Origin: Diplosphaera chodatii
Taxonomy: Eukaryota > Chlorophyta > Trebouxiophyceae > Prasiolales > Stichococcaceae
DNA: 64,000 nucleotides
Assembly: GCA_032358165.1 (NCBI GenBank)
Contig: JAALGY010000015.1
Coordinates: forward strand, 124,001 to 188,000
Direction: 5' to 3'
Every line of letters starts with the position of its first letter. Positions within the stretch are counted from its first letter, which is position 1. A model generated the notes under the pieces. That model was not told the DNA's origin, searched no databases, and worked only from the letters and a program-made list of their open reading frames with translations. The position numbers and the translations under genes were made by a program. Shown one piece after another: positions 38,063 through 49,719 of this stretch.

Positions 38063-39266
38063 TCAGATTGCCATTCCCGCGTCAGCGAGCGCGTCCTCCA
38101 CCGCCACGGTGACCGCCATCGCGTTGTCGGCCGCGAGGCCAGCCACCAGGCTGTGCAGCGCCGCCAGCTCGGGCCGCGTCACGGCGCCCCTCACCCTCGC
38201 AGCGCCGTGCGCCTTTGCCAGCTCTGCAGGCCAAAGTGTGTACGTCTGTCAGCGTACGAGCCAATAGTGAGCCCTATGATATGCCCTATGACACTCATGA
38301 CCTTAAGTATCCTGAACAACGTGCCTGAAGTATCGTTTCGCATGCAGCTGCGATTTGGAGTCACAACGTGTGACGGGCGGCGTATAACATGCAGCGGGCG
38401 GACGCAAAAGTGCTCCGCCTGCTCTGTGGCGCTGTGCAGATGGCCAGCGTGCCGGAGTGGCGGCGCCCTCACAGCACAGCAGGCCCCGCGCCTCCTGCTG
38501 CATCTCGCTGTACAGGTGCCAGCATGCCATATGTGATTGCCCCCTCACCGCACAGCAGGTCCTGCAGCTGGCCCGCGAAGTCGTCCTCCGCCTGCTGCAC
38601 CGCGCGCTGGAAGGAGTCGGCCCCCAGGCGGCCCTGGAGCGACGCCGCTGCCGCGCGCGCCCTGTCGCCCGCCCGCTCCCGCCGCGGCGTCGCACCTGTG
38701 GATCAAAAGCACGACCCGTTGGTCGGCCCGCTTCTGGTCGGTGCCCTTGAGTTAGCACACCCGCTGCAAGGGTCCCCCTGGTTCGCCGCTGCCCCATCGA
38801 ATCCTGCTTCCTGCCCGTGTTGCCCCCAAGCTGACTGAGCGTCTGATAAGTTTCGTTACCGATCTGTCTGCAAGGGCAGCTGCACTTCCAATTGCAGTGC
38901 CGTCACTCAAGCAGGATGCAGCTGGTGTGCCGGCGGAGCAAGGGTCAGCGAGGAGGGCACAAGGCGCAGGAAAGGCACAAGGTGGCGGGGCGCTGCTGAC
39001 CGGTGTGCGGCGCGGCGTCTAGCTGCGGCAGCTTCTGCAGCAGCAGGGCGGCGAAGTCGGCGGCGTGCTTGCGGGCGGACGTCAGGTGGCGCAGCGCAGC
39101 AGAGCGCCCCGCCAGCAGGTGGCCCCGCAGCAGCCGCGCCATGCACGCCTCATGCGCCGCCGCTGCCTGTCGGCGGAGCCACCGAACATTGGTGGGGATG
39201 AGCCAATGGTACAGGCGTCAAACGGTGCCAAGCGGGTGTGCGCTGCAGCCCTGCTAAGAGGTTATG

Positions 39267-39314
<48 letters not shown>

Positions 39315-42300
39315 CTGATGTGAGCTCACGGACCAGCACAAGGATGCCATGGACATGGTTGCGATGGGCAACAAGGCGAATCGAAGCAACACAGCATGCG
39401 CAGCGCCTGCAACAGCAATAGCAGGATGAGCAACGTCATGGTGCTGATTGCCAGTTTGCGCAGGGTCTACCTCCTCCAGGGTTTTGGCGCGCTGCAGCTC
39501 GCCCTGCAGCGCCTCCAGCGCGGGCGCGACCACGCCCGTGGACAGGTACAGCTGCAGGTGCGCGAGGGTGTGCGCCATGGTGGACCGCACCGCGTCCGCC
39601 GGCGCCAGCAGCTGGGCAGCCCTGCAGCAGAGGCAGGCAATGCCATTCAAAGGGAGAGTTTCGCAGAGTACAGGACTGAGCAAGTCACCTGGACAGCATG
39701 GATGCAGTTGCTACGAAAATGTCAGCACGCCACATGAGTATGCAACTCCTCTCCTGCTTGCAAACACCTCCTGAATGTTTGTCGGAAGCCATTCACAGCG
39801 TGCCAAGGTGAGACTGGGTTGCACCCGGGCAGGCGGCGGGCGGCCTTATGCAGCGCCGCCGCCGCAGACAGCTCCCGCTGCGCCACCCCCAGCTCGAACT
39901 GCAGCCGGAACAGCATCTGGTACTGCGCCAGCGCCAGCGGCTGCACCAGCACGCTCAGCGGCCACGCCACCTGTGCAACCGCGCACGGGCACTTGGATGC
40001 TCATGACTAGAGCAGCATGTAATGGTGCGCCAGCTGTGCTACATCACAATCCACAGTCCTATGCATGTGGCGGTCAGCGTCAGTGCCACTACTTGGGTTC
40101 TGTTCAACCCACGTTTTGACAGCAGCACTGCATCATGTGGTACTGACAGCAGCCAGCAACCCTCTCAAGCATCATTCTGTCTAGGGTGCGGACCTGGTAC
40201 GACAGCATGAACTGGGTGCGCATGCTGCCGCCGTCGCCAGAAGCGCTGCGCCTGCCTGGCGCCTGCGACTGGGGCCCCTGCAGCAGCAGCAGCATCGAAG
40301 CACATCATGCACAGTGGCAGATCTCACCGACAGCTTCACACACATGCCACACCAGTGATGCAGCACCAGCACGAGGCTACGACAATCCCAGCGCTCATCA
40401 AAGCCACCTCTGCTCATTTACTCATGCCCTGCAAACTGTCGTACACCTTTCATCTGCCAAAAGGCAAAGCGGGCTCACCTGTGCTGCGGCGGCTGCCTGT
40501 GTGAAGCGCTCAGGCCCCTCCAGCACAGCACTGTGCATGGAGTTCACTGATCGGTGGTCCCTCACGACTTGCAGCGCCACTAGGTCCCCGCTGATGCCCG
40601 CGCTGCGCAGCGCTGCAGGAAAGCCATGGTGTCAGCAACATGCGAGGTGTCTCACATCTCTGGTGCAGAGGCTGCAAGTCGTCACACGCTTGTTGAACTT
40701 TGGCTGTGCCACAGTATGGGATGAACCCTGCGCACCTGGCAGCAGAAGGCTGTGCAGCACTGCTGGCGAGGCCTTGCTGGCGGGCAGCGCCAGCTCGGCT
40801 GCTGCCGCATGCAGGAAGGCGCCCAGCCAGGCGCCCGGCTGCAGCAGCATCACCTGCACAGCAACCGCACTGCAGACCTGAGAAGTTTGTCCGGAGTTTA
40901 ACGCCTGTGCGTGGGCGCCAAGCCGATGACCAGGCCAGCTGGCCTCTGGCAGCACTGTGTAGGTTATGACAGCGAGTTGGAAACAGAAGTCAAATACACG
41001 CATAACACTCCTGGTTACTCTTGCTCTGCATAGTGCATGCATGGCTGCACTCGCAAGGGTAGCGAGGGGGCACAAGCTCACCTGCTGCAGGGTCCTGAGA
41101 GCTGCGAGCGCCGAGGCTGCAGTGCCGTCGGACGGCACGTGTGACAGCAGGCCGACTGCCGCAGCTGAGGCGGCCGCGTGAGCACCCCGTATCGTGCGCT
41201 CAAAGCCGCCAGCGGTATCAAACACTGCACACGGAATAGTACAGGGATGGACTCAGCACCAGGTGGATAGGGCTGGAGGGTTCAATGACCATCCAGTATC
41301 CCGCTTGTATCTGCTGTTCAGCGCATCATGAACAGTCAGGGTCAAATTAGCTGAAGGACTCACCCAGCGGTGTGTCTGGGTCCAGTGTTCGTGGCGCTGC
41401 TACACCTGCCCCTCTTACGGCGTTAAGGTAGCGACCTGCAGCCCACATGGACGCGTGGTGCATCAATCGTGCTGAACAGGTACATCAGGCTGCCAGACAG
41501 GACTGTTCGTCCTCCACAGAGTTCGCCGCGTCGATCAGTGCGGGCGGTCACCAGTGGCCAGGATGGAGGCCTGCGAGGCCGACAGGAACGCCGGCACATC
41601 CGGCACCCGCCGCCGCTCTGCATCCAGCTGCAGCTGCCTGCCGGCGTCTGGGGTACTGGCTGGTGCCGCCGGCTGCGCCTCCTGCCGCATGCGCAGCTCA
41701 AAGCGCTGCCAGTCCTTCGATTTGCCCTGTGCGGTGGCGCTCGTGGATTTAACGGCAAACCAATCATACAATGGCCCCCAAGGGCACGACGCAGACCTCT
41801 GACGCAGCTTCGAGCTGTCCAGCCCCAGCAGTCACTGCCATCGTGTTTGAGGCACACTTGCAGCCCGCAGAGCAGTCCACCTGCTGCTGGGTGACCATGA
41901 ACTCCGCGTGAGGATCGTCCACGACTCCCGCCGCCAGCCACCGCTGCAGCATCCTGCAGCGCGACCAGCCCTGGTGTTTCTTATGCCGAACAGACGATGC
42001 CCGCACCTTGCCAGCAAACCCAGGGCGAAGACACATCAGGGAAGCTGGTGCCCATGGCTGCTGCGGGTGTCACAGCATGCAACGGCCACAGGCGGCTTCA
42101 CTGGCATATGGCGTGCCCGCTGGGCCGCAGGTCAGCGCCGGGCAGGGCATTGGATCGGGGGCCGGCACCTGAAGTACGGCGCCGCGGCGGCCGCCAGCAG
42201 CGCCTGCAGCCGCGGCCTCACCGCGGGGTCGCCCGCAGCCGCCGCCGCCGCCCTCGACAGCAGGTCCAGCAGCCGGGCGCCGCGGGCGCAAGCGGCGGAG

Positions 42301-45300
42301 GCGGCCGCGGCCAGCCCCGCCAGCAGCCGCAGTGTCCGCAGCGGCATCTGGCACTCCGACACCAGCGCCTGCACCGGACAGGGGACCGGTCACAGTTTGT
42401 GGGCGACATCAGGCCGAATTGGTAGCCGACGCGTCTCACAGTATATGTCTTGGTTCTTGGGTGGCACAACAGAGCGTCATGCAGCATCCATTGCCCGGAC
42501 ATAGCCATGGCGCATGTGCCCATGCAAGCATGAGGCGCAGCGGGGCAGGTGTGCTCAGCGTGGCATGCAGTTCGCCGGACGACCTGCAGGGGCAGCGCGC
42601 CGCACAGCGCGCGGTGCTCCAGCTGTGCGGTGAACAGCGCCCACTCGGACAGCAGCTGGCGCAGCCCCGCGGCGAAGGCGTTGGCGCCGGCGCCCCACCC
42701 CGCAGCGGACCGCGTGTCCACAAACCGCCGCAGCGTCGCCACCGACTCGCTGCAGGTCAGAACGCGGCCTTCATTCGGATGCTACAGCCTGCTGCTGCAT
42801 GCCGAAGCAGGGGGCCAGCCTGATAGAGCCTGCCCAAGCAGCAGCAGCAGCAGCAGCAAGGTGCACATGACATTTGACCATGCTGTTGGGAGAACGCTAG
42901 TCTATGTCTGCACATGACTCTGCTGCTGCGATATCCAGTTGCTGCTTTTGCCAACTGCAAAGTTTGCCTCGGCAGACAGCCGTAACTGCACCTGCGAGCA
43001 CCGCTCACCAGATGGGCAGTAGCAGGCGGACGTGCTCGGCCAGCGTCGCGTCCACGCGCCCCGCGTCAAGCGCAAAGGCCACGTGGGGGCGGCCCTCAAG
43101 CGAAACCACGCGTGCCCGCACCCACTGCCCGTCCACGCCGTCGAAGGCGCACAGCAGGTCCTGCACCACTGCAGGCAGCGGACAGGCAAGCACATTCAGC
43201 TGCAAGGTTTGACCACCAATGATGACCAGCATCGACATGCGATGCGACTGTGCATGCTCCGCTGCATGCAGACGTGTGGCAGAAACACACAAGCTCATGC
43301 AGTTGAACAGCTGACGGCGCGCGCTGAAACACTGTGTAGACAGAATGCATCGGGTTGAAGACTCACGACTGGCGTCCTGGACCTCCAGCGGCAGGCTGTG
43401 CAGCGGCGGGCCCGCTGCTGGCGGCCAGGGCGCCTCAGCAGACTGCAGCAACACGCAACCATATGTGGAATTGCCACTTGGCCGTGTGATGGCAGTCTGG
43501 AGGTTCTTGGGAAGTATGCCCTGCACGTGCAGCAGTGCAGTCCGAAGCTTATCAGACACAAGCCTTGCTGCACTGTACGCACGACCGTCTTTCGACGATC
43601 GATCACCTGAAGGACATCGTAGCCTGTGAGGTGCGGCCGGGTGGAGTGCCACTGCGGCTCCCAGACACCTGCCGCCTCCGTCTCCGGCACCGCTGGAAAC
43701 TGTGAGCAGAGCAGCATGCGCACGATTTCAACGCTGTTCCCCGACGTGCATGGAGATGCTGTGCAGGCACCACCACGAGTGCTCCGATGGCCCTCAAGCT
43801 GGGCGGTGAGACATCTCACATGTGCTGCGAGTGAGAGTGCATTGTCAAGGTCGCAAAGGTGGCAGCCGCTCTCCCTCACCTGCTGCCACAGGTCACCAAT
43901 CTCCGCAAGGATTGGCTGAGCGGCAGGGCCGCCTGTTGTTGGCTGCGCTGCCTCGCCGCCGCTGCCGACCGAGCGCCAGGACTTGGGCAGCGGCGTGGCT
44001 GCGTCCTGCTGATGCGCACCAGCAGGTTCGGTACGTGTCATGCCTAACGCCTCCAAATCCGCTGTGCGCATGCACCTCTTTTCCGTGCATGTGTGCATGC
44101 TGTACCATCTCCCACCTGCTGTTTAATGTCACAGCTACGAAATGACCGCTTGCACTAGTGTGCAGCTGAAGGTGGCACACCTGACCAAAGAGCGGGTTCC
44201 CGTGCTGGCTGTCCGGCTTGCTGGGCGGCCCAACGGTGCCGTTCTGAGCGCCGCCATGCAGCTTCTGCCCCGCCGGGGTCCAGCCGCCCCCACCCGAGGC
44301 AACCACGCTGCAGCCACACATGCGCAGCGCCCTCGGAGCCACCCCCGCAACAACGTCACTGTGGCATGTCCTGATGTTGTCGTCATGGGGCCGTGCTGCA
44401 CTTCGGACTGCAACACCTCAGGGAAGGTCTGCTGGACAGCGCACGATGGGAGGGACTGCGCGGTGCAAACACCTGAGCGGGGCTCTGCTGGGCAGCGCTG
44501 AGCTGGGTGTGCGGGGCGCGGACTGGCCGCCGCCACTCTGCCCGGCTGTGGCGGCACCATGCTGCTGTTGTGGCTGTCCTCTGTACGCTGTGCTGCCATC
44601 TCCCACGCCGCCCCTGCTGCTGCCCTGCGTGCCATCATGGCTGCCGTGCCGGCCATGCCTGCCTCCGGCAGCTGCATCGCCTGCGCGGTGCACAGAGTAC
44701 GCCGCCGCTGGAAGCGCTGCAGTGCTGCCGCCAGGTTGCGCTTGATCTGCGGCTGCGTGACCAGCTGCATGGTTGGACATGGCAGCACCTTGTGGCACAG
44801 CGGAAGGCGCGGTGCTGGCTGCCAGACCCGCTCCAGTTGGCTGCTGGGAGGTCTGCGCAGCCGCCAAGGCGCCCCTGTCACTACCTGCTGCTGAGCCTGC
44901 TGCGCTGCCGAACCTGCATTGTGGAACAGTATAGGCGCCGCGTTGGTGAAGAACCGAGTGCGCAGCTGCGTCGCTGTGCGACGCTCTTCGTGACGGGCGA
45001 TGGACAATGTGAGGTGGCAAGAGAGCCCTGCACCTGCTGCTCGTTGGGGGCGGCGCCGCACGCGGGCTGCCGACCGGAGTCCCCCGCTGGCTGAGCGGGC
45101 TGGCGCCCCGGCTGGAGGCGCGGCTGGAGTCGCCGGGACGGCCCCCAAACGCTGCCTGGGCGTCTGGGTGCTGCGGCATGGACGCCAGCAGCTCCACAAA
45201 GCCCGGCAGCACGCGGCCGGCCCTGCACGGCATCGGCGTGCTCCTTGTTTGCAGACCCCCGGCATTTTTGCATCACTGTGGCGATCTCGGTCAGTGCTGT

Positions 45301-45750
45301 GCCTCCGTCCCAGACGACAGCGCAGGACTCCAGGCCACACCGATGGCCGCACCCTTTGACGGAGCTCTCGATCATGGCATACTGTTGCTGCAGCTTGTGA
45401 GGGTGCGCCGCAGTCTTCGAAAGCTCGTCCAGCTTCGCCATACCGTCCTGCTCAACAAGGCGGTTTTGATTGCGCGGCTCTTACCAATGATGCAGGCCGT
45501 ATCAGCATTCATTGCATGCTCATTGTTCCTGGCTTGCAGTTGGCAAGCTGTTGCCGCACATGCGCCATTGTTGCACATCACTCACTGGTCTGCTGCGACC
45601 CCTGTAGGCTGCCATCTGCCTGGCAAGCTGCCCAGCTGCACGGCTACCACCTGCAGACGACTGGCGTCCGCAGATGGCCTCCTCTAGCCGGCTGTAGACT
45701 CGCTGTGCAGATGCAGCTGTCTCAGGGTCCGGCGCGCCTGCTGTATCCAT
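38063..45750 (-). CDS. GCP2: Gamma-tubulin complex protein 2 (Spc97/GCP2)
   Basis: Core subunit of the gamma-tubulin small complex that nucleates microtubules. Exon 1 from ATG 45750 (MDTAGAPDPETAASAQRVYS) joins in phase 0 to DGMAKLDELSKTAAHPHKLQ, then VLPGFVELLASMPQHPDAQA, and a long Ala/Ser/Gly-rich linker (45000-44150). The GCP fold starts near 43700 (WEPQWHSTRPHLTG). VVQDLLCAFDGVDGQWVRAR and RRFVDTRSAAGWGAGANAFA with QLEHRALCGALPLQ resemble GCP2 rather than GCP3. Then come LQRWLAAGVVDDPHAEFMV, VPDVPAFLSASQASILATG, LLQPGAWLGAFLHAAAAELA, WPLSVLVQPLALAQYQMLFR, HLQLYLSTGVVAPALEALQG, ARLLRGHLLAGRSAALRHL and FQRAVQQAEDDFAGQLQDLL. The end is EDALADAGMAI then TGA. The C-terminal part binds gamma-tubulin. 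The exact frame through the linker is the least certain part. Confidence 0.85.
39269..39310. repeat. Uninterrupted (CTG)14 microsatellite
   Basis: Fourteen perfect CTG units on the plus strand (CAG on the gene's strand), placed in a GCP2 intron between the exons ending KTLEEV and starting AAAAHEACMARLL. Confidence 0.95.
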
Positions 45751-46388
45751 GATCAGGCGCTTGCACCCACTTTGGGTGCGTGAGATACGTCAACTACCCT
45801 ACATACATCTGGTTGTTGAACTCGAGGCCCCTGCACGCGGGCCAATGTTCAGGGCATCGTATCGACTTTTCAAACTCAGCAGCTCGGAGCGCTGCGAAAC
45901 CGTGTCGCCTGCATGATGCAGCATCTGAGCTACCAAAGAGCAGCACTGCAAGCAACCCTTTGCAGTGTGCGAGCTTGATCAAGGTGGTACCTGGTGGGGC
46001 GTCTACATCCCTCGATGAAGACTGTTTGGGCCGCCGAAAGAAAGTTGACGGTGGGAGCTGTGGTCTAATACTCTGAGATATATGTTCCACTTTCACCCAG
46101 GAGACAATGCACTGCATCTCAACAAATGGTCCGGGTGCCTGGCCATGCAGTACTGAACACTGCCAAAGGCTTCCATAATCATAATGCCGACGATGCATGC
46201 ATTGCTGCTCCTTGCTGCTTGTAGCTTGCTGCGGACATGGAAGCGTCCACCGCCTACCCAACTGTCGGTCGGCTGATCCTGTCACCACCCTGCTCCCTGT
46301 ACACCCTGCCATGCTCTCAATGCTTGCTCGTACGATCAACCTGATCAATCCACACCATTCCATTGCCCCGCAAGGACACCGGCCCTGG
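45751..46388. promoter_or_regulatory. GCP2 upstream region with a short perfect hairpin
   Basis: About 640 bp between the GCP2 start and the stop of the upstream gene, both minus. A hairpin with 7-bp arms GCACCCA/TGGGTGC and loop CTT sits at 45763-45779, 13 bp before the GCP2 ATG, so it may be in the 5' UTR. Confidence 0.5.
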
Positions 46389-49300
46389 TCAATATGGTGC
46401 GCCTGTGCCGCCCCAGTTGACGCGCACGCCCACGCAGATGGAGGCGCTGCCGGCGCCAGGCTCCGACACAGCCGAACGCCACACCAGACACCGGCTCATG
46501 AAGTCTCCCGGTCCACAACCCAGGCTCCGCCGTCGCTTGTAGGGCACCTGGGTGTTGTGATATTGGCACGGTCACACTGCACTCTGCTGGCATCTGAGGC
46601 TGCACATGCGGGTGGCTGTTTCGCACTGCACCCTTTGCAGTGTGTCAACAGCTTCACAGTGCAGAAAGCTACCATGGCAGCTGCAAATAGGAAGGATGAC
46701 CAAGGTGCCTTCACCTCGTAGCTGGTGAAGGCGCCCAGCAGGCGGGGCGGCTCGCTGAGCTCCTTGGCCTCTGGCTCCTCTGCAACCATGACATGACGTC
46801 AAAAGACTGCCCACTGTGGCAAACGACCACGGTGCTGGCATCTGCATCAGCACCGGCGGGCGAGGGTTGCCCTTTTCCATCGTGATAGCAGCTCGGCAAA
46901 CGGGTGGTGTGTGCCACACTGCCGCACCTGCACGCTGCGCCAGGCAGAAGGCGTCGAAGCTCTCGATGGGGGAGCCGCCCTCCACCTGCGCTGCGTCGGC
47001 CTCCGCGTCCTCCCCGCTGCCCGCCAGCAGCTGCATGCCCACCACATGGCGCAGCGCGAGCGAGCCTAGCGAGGACGGGCGCTGCGAAGACACCGAAGCC
47101 TGCGCCGTGGCACTCACACGTTTGTGCACGCCTTCTCCTCTGATCGTGGGAAAACACAAGATCTTCCATGCAGTGTTCTGCTGCGTCCCTCAGGCTGATT
47201 AGGGAGTTGGCACAGCAGGGTCTTGGCCTGACCTGATGTGAGGCTCACATGCCTTCATATCACAGCAACCGCACACAACGTAGCACTGTGTGGCATGGTC
47301 AGTGCTCAGCCAGGTGTTCTCACTGGGCTGGCCACGGTTGGCAGCAGGCGCGATCGCGGCGTCTGCACCGGATTCATCTCGTCCCAGCGGGAGGGGCTCC
47401 AGGACGCCTCGGCGTACAGGTCCTCCTGCTCACCCTCGGCTTCCCCAACTGGCTCCACAGGATTAGGCGAAGCGGGCAGCTCCAGGCGAGATGGTTTCAG
47501 GATCCCCTGCAGCAGGTGACTCCATTGCTGTACAGCTGGTCAACGAGGGAAGGGGTGCGGCTTGCCTAGCATGACAGCTTGTACTATTCCCAGTGAAGAT
47601 CTTACAAAAGGACTTTCCTATGGTCAATGCCTGCAGCATGACCATCCACCTTGTGCCGAAAGCTGGAAGCGCCAGATGCCACTGGAAGCAGCGAATCCTT
47701 GACCGCCTCGCTTGCAGGGCGGGCGTCTGCTGCAGGGCTGGAGTCGGCGCGCTGCGCAGTGTCAACCTTGGACAGCTGCGATCGTGGCACCAGCTGCGAA
47801 GCCAGAGATCACACTTCTGGAAACGCAACACTCAGCCAAACCAGAGCTCGCAGAGCATGCTCACCGACTGACCCCTTGTATGCAACTCCTTCAGGCAGTT
47901 CCTGCGAACTTGAGAGGGAGGTGCCGGTTCGTGTGCAGCCTCACCCTGCGGTGGTCCTTGCGGGTGCTGCTGGCGAGGGGCGGCTCGCTGGCGGCACGGC
48001 GGGCGGGGGACTTTGCCGCAGGCCGCTTGGGGCTGGGGATCTTCTGGTAGCCCTTACCGTTGCCCCTGGCAGCAATACGCCAGGTGATTCGGTGGCACAC
48101 ATCCTCCACTGGACCCACATGACGCCGCCTGTGGTCCTGCCATATAGTGCAGAGCAGGTCCAATCACTGCTGTGCAGGCAGCAGCGCTGTGTCTGCATAC
48201 CTCGGTGGCGAGCCCTTGATGTTGTCAGCATTCACACAGCCCCAGCGGCCACTGCGTTGTACCTGACCCTCGCCCAGCTGCAGCATGCAGCAGGTATGTG
48301 CTCTACAGGCGTTTCACGCCAAACTGCCTAGCTTCGACTCGGCAGCAAGTGGGTATACACGATCGCTGCGATGCAAGCTAGCTGAACCGTCAGCACCAAA
48401 GCTTGCTGCTCACCCTGCCAGATGTGTTGGGCGACTCAGACAGGGAACCCAGGGGCTGCGCCACAGGCGTGGAGTGGCCCGATGAGCTGCCGCTGCACAG
48501 CACACGGCAAATGGTCTGCACCATGTCATCCTCAAAATCGGCGGTTGTGGATGCTGATGCATCCAACACACCGTTGGGTGTTCCTTCACTTGCCGCTGCT
48601 GATTTGGGCGATACTGGGGTCATGGGCTTCATACTTGTGTATGCTCAGGTTGACAAGCCTAACCCACGCAAAGCATCATGAACCTAGTGCCAACTATGGT
48701 ACTGCCACGCCTTTGCTAGCCCCAAGCACTCCCAGCTGCAAGAAATATGGTTCATTTGGGCCCACCTGGTGGCACGCGATTGCCGGTCCGCCTCAGCCAG
48801 GATGAAGTGCGCCGCCTCTGCTGGCGGCAGGCGGACGACTGCCAGCCGCAGCGCCTGGCCGCACAGCGTCTGCAGTAGAGCATTTCAGACTTTCAACGTT
48901 GGCCTTGCTACTCCTTCCTTGCAGGGTGCACATGTGCATGGCGCTATCCAGTGAGTGGCAACTTGTAGCACACAGATCATGTCACACCCAGCTGGAGGAA
49001 GGGGCACACCTGCGGAGCACTGGTCCATTCTGGATCACCACCGATGACATGGCCATTGCCCGATGCCACCTTCTCGACCTGCAGTCGCACAGTTTTTTCA
49101 TCAGACTCAGTCAACAAGATTATGTTACAGCATTCGTCTTCCCAGCACGCCTTGCCCACCGTGCAGATGCAGGGGCTACACACCTCTGAAACGGGGACGT
49201 CAAAGAACAGCGCGTCCTCACAGGCGGGGCGCCTGCGGTGGGGCGTGCGCTGGCCGAAGGGGTGCGCCGGGCTGGGGTAGGGCGACTGCACGGCGGCATC

Positions 49301-49573
49301 GCCGAATGGCGACAGCATGACTCCCTCCTGCATGACAAACTTGCCAACATGCTCTGAGATCGAGGGTCTGCATGCTGCTGGTGACTGTATTCGTGAGGTT
49401 GAGCCAGGCAGGTTGCGGGCCGTCCTCTTGGGGATAGGGACCTCGATGCAGCAGCCGCTGGTCGGACTGGAGCAATGCACCTGCTGTGGCTGGCGCTGGT
49501 GGGAGCGCCGGAAGCTGCGCAGTCCGGAGGCACGCCGAACCTCCGCTGCCCATGCCGCATTCAGCTCAGCCAT
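46389..49573 (-). CDS. Unrecognised Ser/Pro-rich protein
   Basis: Not recognised. Ten exons from ATG 49573 join in matching phase to a TGA at 46391-46389, giving roughly 440 residues. In order: MAELNAAWAAEVRRASGLRS; EGVMLSPFGDAAVQSPYPSP with PFGQRTPHRRRP; TLCGQALRLAVVRLPPAEAA with HFILAEADRQ; MTPVSPKSAAASEGTPNGVL with FEDDMVQTICRVLCSGSSSG; KIPSPKRPAAKSPARRAASE; SQLSKVDTAQRADSSPAADA; ILKPSRLELPASPNPVEPVG with SPSRWDEMNPVQTPRSRLLP; SSLGSLALRHVVGMQLLAGS; EPEAKELSEPPRLLGAFTSY; VPYKRRRSLGCGPGDFMSRC with ASICVGVRVNWGGTGAPY. Several SP/TP sites next to basic residues (SPKR, TPHRR, TPRSR) would suit cyclin-dependent kinase phosphorylation. It looks mostly disordered, with two or three short ordered helices. 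No membrane segment or known domain. Confidence 0.72.
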
Positions 49574-49719
49574 CACATGCCTGCTTGTACCGACAGAGGA
49601 GCCGTCGCTCGGATAGGCGAAGGAGGCTAAGCACTGCCAGGTTCTGTACAAGGGCACGCGTGTTTGGGTGACAGTTGCCAGTGCAGCGCATGGCGACTAC
49701 CCTGACATGGGCACAACAC

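Noticed and set aside
46389..49573. N-terminal extension of GCP2
   Set aside because: The exon chain ends in its own TGA, and GCP2 has a good ATG at 45750 whose exon splices in phase 0 to the next GCP2 exon.
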